Positions 50,953 to 60,517 of a DNA stretch of 64,000 bases are shown piece by piece. A program made the translations under genes and the position numbers. Every line of letters starts with the position of its first letter. Positions within the stretch are counted from its first letter, which is position 1. The notes beneath the pieces were generated by a model. It saw only the letters and a list, made by a program, of their open reading frames with translations, searched no databases and had not been told where the DNA came from. Where the stretch lies: positions 8,684 to 72,683 of the forward strand of contig CAKRVB010000010.1 of the NCBI GenBank assembly GCA_934408725.1. The letters run 5' to 3'. This stretch comes from an uncultured Marvinbryantia sp. Its GTDB lineage: Bacteria; Bacillota; Clostridia; Lachnospirales; Lachnospiraceae.

Positions 50953-53900
50953 TTAGTCTTTCTTCTTTTTTCTTCGTAACAGACAGATCCCTGCCATGCC
51001 AACGCCTGAAAGAATCAGGACAACCGCAGGGAGATAACGGTTTATATCACCGGTCTGTACCATCTGCGCTATGACATTTCCACCGCCTGAGGAAGACGGG
51101 GTGCCGCCTCCGGTTGTGGTAGTCTTTGTCTTTCCAGTCAGATCCACCAGCGTATCCTTTGGTTCATCGTACATGGTAACAGGCTGCACTTCCAGCGAAT
51201 CCGTTACCGTAAAAGTCACATTTTCTGCCACCTCATAGCCTTCCGGTGCGGTCACTTCGATCAAGGTATACTCTCCGGCCGCCAGATTCATTTCATGCGG
51301 GGTTTCTTCCGATACCCATTCTTCTATCTGATTGCCTTTCGCATCTTTGACCGTTAATTTGGCTCCCGGCAGTTCTTTTTTGCCAGTGATATCTTTCTTG
51401 CTGACTGCCACCCGGATCTTTTCATCCAGCATCTCCACCTTCTGGATGTCTTTGATATCCGTTACTTCAAAGGTAATTGTTTCCGCCTTGGCATAATATT
51501 CCGGCGCTGCCGTTTCCGTCAGGGTATAGGTTCCAATAGGCAGCATTTCTATGTAATGCGGCTCTTCTGTGGATACCCAGCTTTCCACTGCTTCTCCGTC
51601 CTCATTTCGGATCTCCAGGGATGCTCCCGGCAGTTCTTCTTTCGTGGTGATATCTTTCTTGGAAATCTGTACCTTTGTAACTTCATCCTGCATGGTTACT
51701 TTCTGCACTTCCAGTGAATCTGTCACCGTAAACATCACGGTTTCCGATGTGACATACCCTTTCGGCGGCAGAGTCTCTGTCAGGTAATAAGTTCCAGCAG
51801 GCATGCCATATACGAAATGCGGTTCTTCTGTGGATGTCCACTCGTCCATGACTGCATCATCCTCCGCAGAGGTAATTTTCAGCTGTGCCCCTGGGATTTC
51901 TTTTTCCCCGGTTATGTCGGTCTTTGATACCTGCACCACATTTGGCTGGTTTGTGATTTCCAGCTCATATTCTGCTTTTCCATCAATCAGCCCGTTTTCA
52001 TCCACTTCAAACGTATAGGTCTCTGTGTTCAGGTTGTAGCCGGGGATCGTTGCTGTTTCCGTAACCACATAAGTACCGTTCTTTTTCAGGTATGGCACAC
52101 GGATTTCTCCATTTTCATCGGTCACGTAAAGCTGGTCTTCCGCATCTTCTGCATCGGTTTCCTTCACCCGAAACGTAATGCCGGATAATACTTTGCCGTC
52201 TACGCTGTCGGTTTTTCGGATCTTTACCGCAGTCGGTTTATCCTTGATATCATCCAGCGGCAGGATCATGGTCTGGTCTTCCGGATTCAACAGATTGCCT
52301 TCCTCATCCAGTTCGTCAGTCAGTTCAAATTCAAACCGGTCTGGATTGATTGCCATGCCCGCATCCGGCACTTCTGCCTCCTGTACATAATAATGTCCCA
52401 GGAATAACTCTTTGGATACCGCAATACCATCTTCATCCGTGGTAATCCGGTCTACAATTTCCCCTTCTTTTACGTAAGTCTCTCCGGCACAGTCTGCTAT
52501 ATCTTCACTTGCTGTAATTTCAAAGACATATCCGGCTCCCAGATGCTTCCCGGTCTCTTCATCCACTTTTGTAACCTGCACCTTTTTCTTCATCGGTTCA
52601 TCCGAAATGGTAAGTTCCACCGGCTCCCCTGTCTTTTCCCCGTCTGTGATCTGCACCGGGTATTCTGTTTCACTAAGCAGGTATCCCCGGATACGGACAG
52701 TTTCTTTTACAAGATAACTTCCGGTGTACAACGGTTTGGATTGTGCTACAGACTCTTCATTGGTAGTAATCGTATCCACGACTGTTCCTTTTTCATAACC
52801 TTTTCTGGTGTGGCCACTTCCGTCTTTCACTTCATCTGCCTTGATTTCAAATACAAACTCTGCCCCCGCCGGGCTTCCTGTTACGGCATCTGTCTTTTTC
52901 ACCCGGATTGGACGCTTCACAGGATCATTGGAAAAGACCAGATCTTCCAAGCCGTCCAGTATCTCAATATCAGTTTGCCAGTCTGCCCCTTCCTTTTCCG
53001 GTTCTTTTTCCACTACTTTGAAGGTCAGTTTCTGCTTTGTATTTAACTGGTAATGATCCGCAGCTTCTGTTTCTTCGATTCGATATGTTCCAGGGTAGAG
53101 CAGCTTCGTTGTCTGCGCCCAGCCTGTTTCATCCGTCCGGATCTTTTCAATCACAGCGTCTTTTTCATATCCTGGATAGGCTTTTCCTGATCCGTCCAGT
53201 ATGTCTTCCTCTGCAAGGATCGCAAAAGTAAATCCGACACCGGCCATTTCCTGGCTGTCTGCGTCCAGCTTTTTCACTTTTACCGGTGTATACTGTGCAC
53301 GTTTATCGGTCACGGCCACGACAACCGGATGCTCCAGATCCCCTTCCTCAGTCAGTTCCACCGTTACATCCTCTGCACGCTGATACCCTTTTGGCGGGAT
53401 CAGTTCGTGAATGGTATACGTTCCAGCTGGAAGCGTTTCTTCAAACTGCACGGTTCCATCCTCTGCGGTCTGGAAGGCATCGGTCTTTTCTTTTTTGCCT
53501 TTCACCTGAAGGGATACTGTTTTTCCCGCCTCGTCCAGGATCTGGAATGTGGCCTGGCCTCTTGTAATCAGGTTTCCCGTATCGGCATCCCGTTTTTCAA
53601 TCACAATGACAGCCTCTTTTAAGTGGTTTACAATCTCAGCCTCATATACGCTTTCCTCATCAATGGTAATAATCTCTTTTTCCATTGGCTTATGGTATTT
53701 CGGCGGTGTAATCTCTGTCAGCTCCCAGTCACCAAAATACAGGTTCTCTGCCATGCCTTCCCCTTTTTCGTTTAACTGGATACGTACTTTGATACTTGGA
53801 TCTGCCACATAGGTAAGTTCAAACACTACTTCGGATAAATCACGTTTTTCCCAGATTTTCGGATCTTCCTTTTCGTCCGGTGCCTTGATAATCTTCAGTT

Positions 53901-56900
53901 TCCCAGTTTCCGGCTTTTCTGTCACATGTACTGCAATCGGCGCATTTTCTGTATTTCCAGCTGTCACCGTCACACTGACCACTTCATCCGATATATGATA
54001 CCCGGATGGTGCCGTCTCCTCCCTGATCTGGTAGGTTCCGGTCTTGACTGCAATGGTTTCTGTCCTGCCATTCTCCTGTGTGGTCAGACCCGCCACTCTT
54101 TTTCCGGTACTGTCATAGACCCCATACACCGCTCCTTTTAAACTGTATGGTTCCGGCACTTTTGTGCCAAGCACCTGATCCGTCTTTTCCAGATACAGAT
54201 AGCCTTCATCCTTATCATTGGTTACATTTAATGGGGTACAGGTAAGCTTGACTGCCTGTAATTCATTTCCGTCTGTGTGGTCGCTTACCCCCACACTGTA
54301 CTCACGGCTGTCTAATACATACCCTTCCGGTGCTTCCACTTCTTTTACAGTCAGAACTGTGCTCTCTGGAAGCCCAAAGCCCACCGTATCATTGATCTGG
54401 TACAGGACATCACTCTTCTGCGTTTTCCATGCAGCCAGATAATGTGCTGTGTCATAACTGATTTTTCCGTCTGAGTCTGTCTTAAAATACCATGTACCGA
54501 CTGCCTTTCCGAAACGTGTTCCTTTTACCTGAAAAACAGCCCCGGCAAGTGGTGTCTGAGTCTTTTTATCTTTCTTTACCAGAAATGTGCCATTAAAATA
54601 AAATGGTTTGTTGGTAACCGTCAGACTGGTATTTTCCCCGTTCTTCACGGTTACTTTATATTTGTTGGTGTCCCATGCATGTCCCGGCATTCTGGCTGTC
54701 TCCACGATCCAGTAGGTACCCTCATCCAGTTCCACCACCTGGGATACTTCCGTTTCAGAAGCTGAGGCCGGAGAAATGTCCACATCAGCTGCCTGTTTGG
54801 TGCATGCCTCATCCTCATAAATGACAAAAGCAGTGTCTACCTGAATATCGGTAAAGGTTTTCACCAGATTGTCAGATGCACTGCGTTTTTTCAGGGTTAA
54901 AGTGCCGCCGCCTTCTTCTACCTTAATATAGGTGGTTCCTCCAAAGGTCTGGAATCCGTTGGCTCCTTTTAAGGTCAGTGTCAGTTTGATCTTGGTCGGT
55001 TTCTCATTCTTATCTGTCATCAGTGTGGCTTTCATGGTTGCTCCGCTGCAACACTGGCTGAGTGCCCCGGATGTATACCAGCCCCAGTGTCCGTATCCAG
55101 ATCCCGGTGTGGTACATTTCACATCCATCTTGGTCGGGATTGCACTTTCCATATCCAGTTTTAGCGTCTCTTTGATCCAGGTCTTGATCTTTGTCCGTAA
55201 GGAAGACTGCAGGGTTACATGGGCTTTACTCTTCGCTCCTACCGCAGAGGCTCCGGAATCTGATCCATAAGTCTGCAGGGACTTCACTACAGTTGATTTT
55301 CCGGACCATGTTTTGGAAGTTGAGGCACGCATGGAAGAAAGTTCCATGCCGTCTTCCCATACCCATTCATCACTTCGCTTGTCTGCTTTACCACTATCTT
55401 CATAGCCTGTTACATCTGCCAGAATCTGGTAGATATGTCCTTCCTTCAGATCCATCACATAGACTGTTCCATTTTCTGTCATGTTCTGTTCCAGCACACA
55501 ACCATCTGCCACCGTACCGTCTTCATATACGGTTACCTTTGGTGTAATCTGATGTCCATACGGGGATCTGGCTGTCAGTTCCAGCATCTGTGCTTTTCCT
55601 GTATAATCTGTCCCGTACTTAGCCAGACTGGTTTTGCCACCTGCTTCCGTTACCAGACATTCCACTTCACCGGATGCTATATGTACCACTGCGGTCCCAC
55701 TTTCCTGTTCTGCATCTTCTACCGTGGCCTGACACTGTACTTTAAACGTCTGGCTTAAATCACTCCATGCATAAAGTTCATAAATAACAGTATACGTTCC
55801 TGTTTTGGATACATCAAATCCGCCGTCATCCAACAGATCCATGCCAAAGATATCCCAGTCATAATCCAGGTTTACATCTAACAACTGGAATGGTTCACCA
55901 GCCTTTACATGTATCCCCTCACCCTGTACCGTTTCACCGATATAGGTTGGCAGCTTTCCAGCATGGGATGTGTCACCATAGGATTCCAGATAAAAAATAT
56001 TGTCATACTCGTCAGATACTGTATCTGCATCTTCTTTTTTATCCGTCACCTCAAACGGAACTATTACATACCACTGATAAGCTGGATCTTCCTGTAACGT
56101 GGCCTGATAAGTCACTTCACTGATGTCCTCTCCACTGTAGTCGATCTCCCCTTTCAGCCACACAACATCTGCCCTGGCAAGCGTGGCACTTTCCGGACGA
56201 TAGTTTTTCACATCAAAGTTCTCGTCTTTGCCCCAGACCGTATGCGTCTTTAGAGTAACTGTTTCTCCTGGATCAGGAAGTGTCATACGGTACAGTTCGT
56301 CTTCCGATACTTCCATTCTTTCACTGGCCGAAATCTCTTCTGACGTTTCCTTTTCCGTATCCGTCTCAGTCTCTGTCTCTGTTTCTGCTTCTGCTTCTGA
56401 TTCTGATTCCATCAGAATATTTGTCTGTTCTTCGGTTTCCAATTCAGCTTCCGTTACCGGAATCTCTATCATTTCCGTCATGGTTTCTGTCTCGGATTCT
56501 GTGACAGGCTCAGATTCAGAAGGATCTTCCACCAGAATCGGACGTACGACAAACCAGTACTCCTCACTGCTTTTATCTACCCGGTACACGGTCTCATATT
56601 TACCCGGCTTATCGTAGGTAATATTCTCTGATATCAGGGTAATCTCGTAACCGTCTGCTTCATATGGGATGTTACGGAAATCTTTCTCCGGGTCAAAATC
56701 CCATGTATCATACGGAATAGCCAGTGCCTCTACTACTTCAATGCTCCCGGTATTCGGCAGTAATGTCTGTGCATCTGTTTCTTTGGATGGTTCCGGTACT
56801 GGACGTGCTTCGGTTTCCGTCTCTGTCTGCTGTTCTGTCAATGCTTCGGTTTCAGCCTCCGGCACTTTTTTCTCTGTCTGTTCCTCTTCCGGCGGTCCAG

Positions 56901-57396
56901 TTTCCGTCAGGTTACTTTCCGTTTCTGTCTCTTTGGCATCTGAATTTTCTTCTATGGTTACACGCAGCTCTACATTCTTTTCCGGCATTCGAAATTCACA
57001 AGTTTCTTCTTTCCAGCTGCATGGAATCTCTTCTTTCCCCGATAAAACCTGAACCTGTTCTACATGGAGACCATCTTCCGCTGTAATGCCAATCTCGACC
57101 GCTTCCTCCGGTGCATATGCCAGTATTACCGACTTATCTGAAGTTTCCTTCACTTTCGCATGGTCATACTGATATGTGCATCCATCCATCTCTTTTAACA
57201 GCACCTCATAAAGCTGTACCGGCATTTCACTTTCACTGCCGGTTTCTGTCTCTGACTGTTCTGTCAGTTCTTCTGTCTGCTCCATCTGTTCCGTCTGAAT
57301 CTGCTCCGCAGCAATGACCGGAAGAGGGGATAACAGGTTTGAGACTGATATAACCACCGCCATCAACAGGGATGTTGCCTCTTTTCCTTTCTTCAT
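50953..57396 (-). CDS. Giant CnaB-repeat surface adhesin
   Basis: A 2147-residue cell-wall protein. After a signal peptide (about residues 1-31) come a glutamate/threonine-rich stretch and beta domains, then eleven CnaB/SpaA-type modules (about residues 860-2080). Each opens with a lysine in a pattern such as VKKTDAVTG, AVKIRKTD or VSKKDITG and ends with an asparagine or glutamate for isopeptide cross-links. The last three are close copies. The C terminus has VQTGD, a membrane helix and a KKKK tail, a sortase signal likely served by the SrtB encoded at 58748. AGGAGGA precedes ATG 57396. It probably binds host or recipient cells. Confidence 0.9.
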   Translation of the reverse strand: MKKGKEATSLLMAVVISVSNLLSPLPVIAAEQIQTEQMEQTEELTEQSETETGSESEMPVQLYEVLLKEMDGCTYQYDHAKVKETSDKSVILAYAPEEAVEIGITAEDGLHVEQVQVLSGKEEIPCSWKEETCEFRMPEKNVELRVTIEENSDAKETETESNLTETGPPEEEQTEKKVPEAETEALTEQQTETETEARPVPEPSKETDAQTLLPNTGSIEVVEALAIPYDTWDFDPEKDFRNIPYEADGYEITLISENITYDKPGKYETVYRVDKSSEEYWFVVRPILVEDPSESEPVTESETETMTEMIEIPVTEAELETEEQTNILMESESEAEAETETETETDTEKETSEEISASERMEVSEDELYRMTLPDPGETVTLKTHTVWGKDENFDVKNYRPESATLARADVVWLKGEIDYSGEDISEVTYQATLQEDPAYQWYVIVPFEVTDKKEDADTVSDEYDNIFYLESYGDTSHAGKLPTYIGETVQGEGIHVKAGEPFQLLDVNLDYDWDIFGMDLLDDGGFDVSKTGTYTVIYELYAWSDLSQTFKVQCQATVEDAEQESGTAVVHIASGEVECLVTEAGGKTSLAKYGTDYTGKAQMLELTARSPYGHQITPKVTVYEDGTVADGCVLEQNMTENGTVYVMDLKEGHIYQILADVTGYEDSGKADKRSDEWVWEDGMELSSMRASTSKTWSGKSTVVKSLQTYGSDSGASAVGAKSKAHVTLQSSLRTKIKTWIKETLKLDMESAIPTKMDVKCTTPGSGYGHWGWYTSGALSQCCSGATMKATLMTDKNEKPTKIKLTLTLKGANGFQTFGGTTYIKVEEGGGTLTLKKRSASDNLVKTFTDIQVDTAFVIYEDEACTKQAADVDISPASASETEVSQVVELDEGTYWIVETARMPGHAWDTNKYKVTVKNGENTSLTVTNKPFYFNGTFLVKKDKKTQTPLAGAVFQVKGTRFGKAVGTWYFKTDSDGKISYDTAHYLAAWKTQKSDVLYQINDTVGFGLPESTVLTVKEVEAPEGYVLDSREYSVGVSDHTDGNELQAVKLTCTPLNVTNDKDEGYLYLEKTDQVLGTKVPEPYSLKGAVYGVYDSTGKRVAGLTTQENGRTETIAVKTGTYQIREETAPSGYHISDEVVSVTVTAGNTENAPIAVHVTEKPETGKLKIIKAPDEKEDPKIWEKRDLSEVVFELTYVADPSIKVRIQLNEKGEGMAENLYFGDWELTEITPPKYHKPMEKEIITIDEESVYEAEIVNHLKEAVIVIEKRDADTGNLITRGQATFQILDEAGKTVSLQVKGKKEKTDAFQTAEDGTVQFEETLPAGTYTIHELIPPKGYQRAEDVTVELTEEGDLEHPVVVAVTDKRAQYTPVKVKKLDADSQEMAGVGFTFAILAEEDILDGSGKAYPGYEKDAVIEKIRTDETGWAQTTKLLYPGTYRIEETEAADHYQLNTKQKLTFKVVEKEPEKEGADWQTDIEILDGLEDLVFSNDPVKRPIRVKKTDAVTGSPAGAEFVFEIKADEVKDGSGHTRKGYEKGTVVDTITTNEESVAQSKPLYTGSYLVKETVRIRGYLLSETEYPVQITDGEKTGEPVELTISDEPMKKKVQVTKVDEETGKHLGAGYVFEITASEDIADCAGETYVKEGEIVDRITTDEDGIAVSKELFLGHYYVQEAEVPDAGMAINPDRFEFELTDELDEEGNLLNPEDQTMILPLDDIKDKPTAVKIRKTDSVDGKVLSGITFRVKETDAEDAEDQLYVTDENGEIRVPYLKKNGTYVVTETATIPGYNLNTETYTFEVDENGLIDGKAEYELEITNQPNVVQVSKTDITGEKEIPGAQLKITSAEDDAVMDEWTSTEEPHFVYGMPAGTYYLTETLPPKGYVTSETVMFTVTDSLEVQKVTMQDEVTKVQISKKDITTKEELPGASLEIRNEDGEAVESWVSTEEPHYIEMLPIGTYTLTETAAPEYYAKAETITFEVTDIKDIQKVEMLDEKIRVAVSKKDITGKKELPGAKLTVKDAKGNQIEEWVSEETPHEMNLAAGEYTLIEVTAPEGYEVAENVTFTVTDSLEVQPVTMYDEPKDTLVDLTGKTKTTTTGGGTPSSSGGGNVIAQMVQTGDINRYLPAVVLILSGVGMAGICLLRRKKKKD

Positions 57397-57467
57397 ATTC
57401 ACTTTTCCTCCTGTTTTTCTTTTTGGCTTTTTTCTCTTCACCTCGTTTCCCGCCAGTTTTTAAGCAA

Positions 57468-57515
57468 AAAAAGAGACCGACCAGTTATGATCGATCTTAC
57501 TTTGCAGGTCTTCTC
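57468..57515 (-). promoter_or_regulatory. Candidate attenuator in the adhesin leader
   Basis: On the minus strand AGAAGACC and GGTCTCT pair over seven bases with one bulge around a 28-base loop containing GATCGATC. A run of seven Ts follows, ending about 70 bases before the adhesin ATG. I cannot assign it to a riboswitch class. The rest of 57398-57668 shows no gene or clear promoter. Confidence 0.4.
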
Positions 57516-57668
57516 TGCTTTTTCTTTTTTTGCACCTTAACAGTAACACAGGTGGATATTTCCATTCAATACTCATCGGTTTCGAATAAGTTTGACTGGT
57601 TTTCAGGTATTTTCATTGATTTATATTTTATAAGAACTCATTCTGAATACTATCATAATCCAGTGTTC

Positions 57669-57696
57669 AAAAAAGTGCCTGCCATACGGCAAGCAC
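57669..57696 (-). terminator. Rho-independent terminator before the adhesin gene
   Basis: GTGCCTGCC (57675-57683) and GGCAAGCAC (57688-57696) form a nine-position stem with one mismatch and a 4-base loop. TTTTTT follows on the minus strand. It separates the adhesin from the toxin-antitoxin and regulator genes upstream. Confidence 0.85.
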
Positions 57697-57808
57697 CTTC
57701 TACATGTAAGCAATATTCTACGCTTTAAAATAAAGCACCCCGTTGCTTGCGGGAGTCAAACATACACGTTCATCATATTCTAGCCGTGATGACCGACAAT
57801 TCATGGGC

Positions 57809-57997
57809 TCATTTACCCTGATTTTTCCCTTTCAGAAGTATTTGTCGATTTCTTTCTACCATCGGACGGATGCTGTCCATCACTTCTTTACTAGCTTTTT
57901 TACTCTTTTCAAGGCGCTTCTTTTCTTCCACGAACCAATTTGCAGCCTCTTTATTCAATTCCAGGGATTCACCAAGCACTGCATGGTTATATGTCAT
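57809..57997 (-). CDS. Small basic hypothetical protein
   Basis: A 62-residue, largely helical and basic protein (LNKEAANWFVEEKKRLEKSK in the middle). GGAGG stands eight bases before ATG 57997. I recognise no family. It follows the toxin gene by 31 bases, so it may be co-transcribed with the pair and end at the terminator 57669-57696. Confidence 0.5.
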   Translation of the reverse strand: MTYNHAVLGESLELNKEAANWFVEEKKRLEKSKKASKEVMDSIRPMVERNRQILLKGKNQGK

Positions 57998-58028
57998 AAT
58001 CAACACCTCCTACTGATTATCATATATC

Positions 58029-58349
58029 TTATTCTCCCCAGTAATCTTTGCTTTCTTGTGTACGCAATCTTATTCCAAACATTTTCCACATAAAATCTTC
58101 CCGCTCATTATAAATTGCTGTCACGAACACATTTTCCTTATTAATTCGATAGAACACATAATTCTGTTCTACATGAAGAAAATGATATGGACTGGGTACT
58201 CCAAGCATTTTTTCAATCGTTGGACACATCCAGGGATTATCTGCCAGCCTGTTGATAGCTTTCAATATCTTTCCTGTACTTCTATCCCCCGCTATCCTTT
58301 TTATCTGTTTTAGCTGTTCCCTCGCATCTGGTGAATATTTTATTTTCAA
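58029..58349 (-). CDS. RelE/ParE-type toxin
   Basis: A 106-residue protein of the RelE/ParE superfamily: SPDAREQLKQIKRI at the N terminus, a central MLGVPSPYHFLHVEQNYVFYR strand pair, and VFVTAIYNEREDF near the C terminus. It starts at TTG 58349 overlapping the antitoxin stop codon by TTGA, so it is made only when the antitoxin is translated. RelE proteins cut mRNA on the ribosome. This pair probably stabilises the element. Confidence 0.82.
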   Translation of the reverse strand: MKIKYSPDAREQLKQIKRIAGDRSTGKILKAINRLADNPWMCPTIEKMLGVPSPYHFLHVEQNYVFYRINKENVFVTAIYNEREDFMWKMFGIRLRTQESKDYWGE

Positions 58350-58609
58350 ACTGAAGCTACCCCCAATTCCTGTTCCAGATCATCCGCATCTATCCAGCCC
58401 TCTTTTTCTGCCCGGTCTTCCGCTGCCTGAAGTTTCAGGGTCAGCGTATATGCTGCCTTTAAACGATCCAGTTCGTCTATTTCTTCCATCGTAAGGATTC
58501 CATACTCCCCATGACCATTTCTGGTAAGATAAACCCTTCTGGAAACATCTACTTCTTTTAACACATCTGTATAATTTCTCAAATCTGATATAGGCTTAAT
58601 ATTTGGCAT
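58346..58609 (-). CDS. Phd/YefM-type antitoxin
   Basis: An 87-residue antitoxin with the Phd/YefM N terminus (ISDLRNYTDVLKEV and VYLTRNGHGEYGILTMEE), a DNA-binding fold, and an acidic C terminus that neutralises the toxin. AAGGAG lies ten bases from the ATG. Its promoter has an inverted repeat, consistent with autorepression by the pair. Confidence 0.85.
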   Translation of the reverse strand: MPNIKPISDLRNYTDVLKEVDVSRRVYLTRNGHGEYGILTMEEIDELDRLKAAYTLTLKLQAAEDRAEKEGWIDADDLEQELGVASV

Positions 58610-58632
58610 ATAGATCTACTCCTTTTTCTTTT

Positions 58633-58681
58633 ATATTAGCATTCTGCACATATATTTGCAAGTATATTCACACGCTAATAT
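58633..58681 (-). promoter_or_regulatory. Promoter and operator of the toxin-antitoxin operon
   Basis: Minus-strand TTGCAA (58656-58661) and TAATAT (58633-58638) are 17 bases apart. ATATTAGC (58633-58640) and GCTAATAT (58674-58681) flank the promoter as inverted repeats, suited to binding by the Phd-RelE complex. Confidence 0.65.
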
Positions 58682-58747
58682 ATCAGCTATTGTTTCTTAT
58701 ACCAATTATATTATGTATCCAGATTTTGGCTGTGAAGCTATTTCTGT

Positions 58748-59527
58748 TCATAGTCTCCTTATTCCCTGCACTACCTGTCTTGTTGACTTATCTCCCGTAC
58801 AGGTGGACAGTGTGACAATCTTTCCTGCTTGCCCGTCCCAGATATCCAGCGTAGACTGTTCCCGCATTTTCTTTATCCATGCTTCGTACTTTTCTGCATC
58901 TCCAAACTGAATCGTATAGGTCTCACTCCCTGTTCTGGTATTATACACGGCAAATATCTGGTACAGCAGATTTTCTTCTGGTGTGATGATCCAGAAATAC
59001 GGGCATTTTTGAAGTATCTGTTCTTCTTGCAGATCCTTTAGCGTGGCAAACATACTGCCATCTCTCATGTTATGCCCGTAGATGATACTGTTATAATTCT
59101 GGAAATCTGGATCATTCGCCGCATCCAGAAAGATACTTCCTGCGAACAGTTCCTGCTTGTACATATCATGATGCAGATAAAATTGATTATCTTCTCCCTG
59201 AAGCACCGGGTAAGAGAGATCCAGTGCCGGGATTAGCAGCCATGCAATGATGTCCTGGTTGACTGCTTTCACCTCTGTCCACTTAATCTCTGGTGGCTCC
59301 GACACTCCCTCTGGCAATGTGCTTTTTTCTTCTGTTGCTTCTGTGGTCTCCGTTTCTTCTATACCTGATTCTATAAAATGTACCTGCGCATATGTGTACT
59401 CATCCTTGCCTCTCCTGTACTCCTCATGCACACCTATGCCCTTATACACACCACAAACAATTGTACCCACACTGACTATAACAGGACAAACCGCTGCAGC
59501 AATTCTGCTTATCTTTTTATTCTTCAT
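58748..59527 (-). CDS. srtB: Class B sortase
   Basis: A 259-residue transpeptidase with a membrane anchor (about residues 8-28). YGHNM supplies the catalytic histidine, TLSTCTG the cysteine, and STRQVVQG the arginine. It should attach proteins with a sorting signal to peptidoglycan; the CnaB adhesin with VQTGD is the obvious substrate on this element. ATG 59527 is preferred; it overlaps the sigma-like gene by 11 bases. Confidence 0.92.
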   Translation of the reverse strand: MKNKKISRIAAAVCPVIVSVGTIVCGVYKGIGVHEEYRRGKDEYTYAQVHFIESGIEETETTEATEEKSTLPEGVSEPPEIKWTEVKAVNQDIIAWLLIPALDLSYPVLQGEDNQFYLHHDMYKQELFAGSIFLDAANDPDFQNYNSIIYGHNMRDGSMFATLKDLQEEQILQKCPYFWIITPEENLLYQIFAVYNTRTGSETYTIQFGDAEKYEAWIKKMREQSTLDIWDGQAGKIVTLSTCTGDKSTRQVVQGIRRL

Positions 59528-60110
59528 ATGTACTATACCCATCCATCAGCTTCAGCATCATACCTCGTCTGGCTTCCTGTAATTGTTCATTGAAAATATC
59601 TCCAAGTAGTTCCAGCGCACGTCCACGGATTCTGCTGATCGTTGATACACTAAGCCCGGCCATTTTTCCGTACACCTGCCATTTTTCTCCCTGTATACAG
59701 ATGTGGTTCACTATTTCCTGCTCTTTCTTTGGCAGCTTTGCAATACATTTCTTCAACAATGTGATCTTACATTTTTCCCGTGATATTGCCACCAGTTCCT
59801 CAATGACTTCTTCGATCTGCTCTTCTACATCCTGTCTTGACCGCATCAACGCATAATACAGTCTGTCTTTTTGTGAGGTCGATTCCATCTCATCAATGAC
59901 TTTTCCGGCAACAATACGTGTTCTGCTGTTACGCTCCATGGCACTTTCCAATGATTCCACCTCATGCATGACATCATTTTCCCGATTATGGAGCATTTTT
60001 TCCATATCTGCCAGATGAGCCAGATACTCAGCCAGCTCCTGTACATCCATAGCTGCAAGCTCCGAATAATATTCTACTTTCTGTCTGTGTTTCCCATCCT
60101 GTTCCTTCAT
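59517..60110 (-). CDS. Sigma-70 region 4-like regulatory protein
   Basis: A 197-residue, mainly helical protein whose C-terminal part (about residues 125-175: LPKKEQEIVNHICIQGEKWQ, then SVSTISRIRGRALELLG) resembles sigma region 4 or a DUF1492-like helix-turn-helix. The N-terminal 110 residues form charged helices. ATG 60110 is chosen because the G8 tract (60119-60126) serves as ribosome site eight bases upstream; a GTG at 60128 is an alternative. It probably controls the element, but it has no sigma region 2, so it is not a full sigma factor. Confidence 0.6.
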   Translation of the reverse strand: MKEQDGKHRQKVEYYSELAAMDVQELAEYLAHLADMEKMLHNRENDVMHEVESLESAMERNSRTRIVAGKVIDEMESTSQKDRLYYALMRSRQDVEEQIEEVIEELVAISREKCKITLLKKCIAKLPKKEQEIVNHICIQGEKWQVYGKMAGLSVSTISRIRGRALELLGDIFNEQLQEARRGMMLKLMDGYSTYEE

Positions 60111-60118
60111 GGCACTGG

Positions 60119-60126
60119 CCCCCCCC
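60119..60126 (-). other. G8 homopolymer at the ribosome site of the sigma-like gene
   Basis: Eight consecutive guanines on the minus strand lie eight bases before ATG 60110 and inside the alternative GTG frame. Such tracts slip in replication and could change translation. Confidence 0.6.
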
Positions 60127-60130
60127 ACTA

Positions 60131-60343
60131 CTATTTTTTATGATCCAAAATTATAAAATCTCGAATATCATTTTGGGGAAACGCCCTGGACATCCCAATT
60201 AAAAAAGTGCTTCCACCATCTCTTTCCCCTGAAAGGACCCTGCTCAAATAGGAACGGGATATCTGCGCCCTCTCAGCCAGCTCGATCTGTGTCCATCCTC
60301 TTTTCTGCATTAATTCCACGATTTTTTCTACATTCATTTTCAT
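60131..60343 (-). CDS. Small XRE-family repressor
   Basis: A 70-residue XRE helix-turn-helix protein (GWTQIELAERAQISRSYLSR is the core). It is little more than the DNA-binding domain. GAGG lies about eight bases before the ATG. It is the first gene of the leftward regulator/sortase group and faces the other XRE gene across a control region with operator-like palindromes. Confidence 0.85.
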   Translation of the reverse strand: MKMNVEKIVELMQKRGWTQIELAERAQISRSYLSRVLSGERDGGSTFLIGMSRAFPQNDIRDFIILDHKK

Positions 60344-60386
60344 CCTGTTTTCCTCTTTTGTTTCGTTATGATTTGTTTTTTCTATA

Positions 60387-60406
60387 TTTTGTTTCCATTT
60401 GTCAAC
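60387..60406. promoter_or_regulatory. Imperfect operator copy near the leftward XRE gene
   Basis: The sequence TTTGTTTCCATTTGTCAACA is an imperfect copy of the palindrome at 60518-60541 and includes a minus-strand TTGACA (60400-60405), a likely -35. I see no matching -10 at the usual spacing, so the leftward promoter is uncertain. Confidence 0.45.
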
Positions 60407-60517
60407 ACTTAGATAAAAATAAATGCTGCTATTACAGCAGACTTTCTAACTATGAGTATATCTGTAGATTGCTTTTCCGTCAACCTATTTGTTTCATTTC
60501 GGTTATTTATTCTTCAT

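Noticed and set aside
51160..51960. Regular repeats in the adhesin gene as a possible CRISPR array
   Set aside because: The repeats are about 250-300 bp coding modules in frame, not short repeats with unique spacers.
57468..57515. Cyclic-di-GMP riboswitch in front of the adhesin
   Set aside because: The GCAAAG stretch is suggestive, but the rest of the class I core, including the tetraloop and receptor, is not present.
58748..59542. Sortase start at 59542
   Set aside because: ATG 59542 has no ribosome site; ATG 59527 gives the usual basic N terminus before the anchor.
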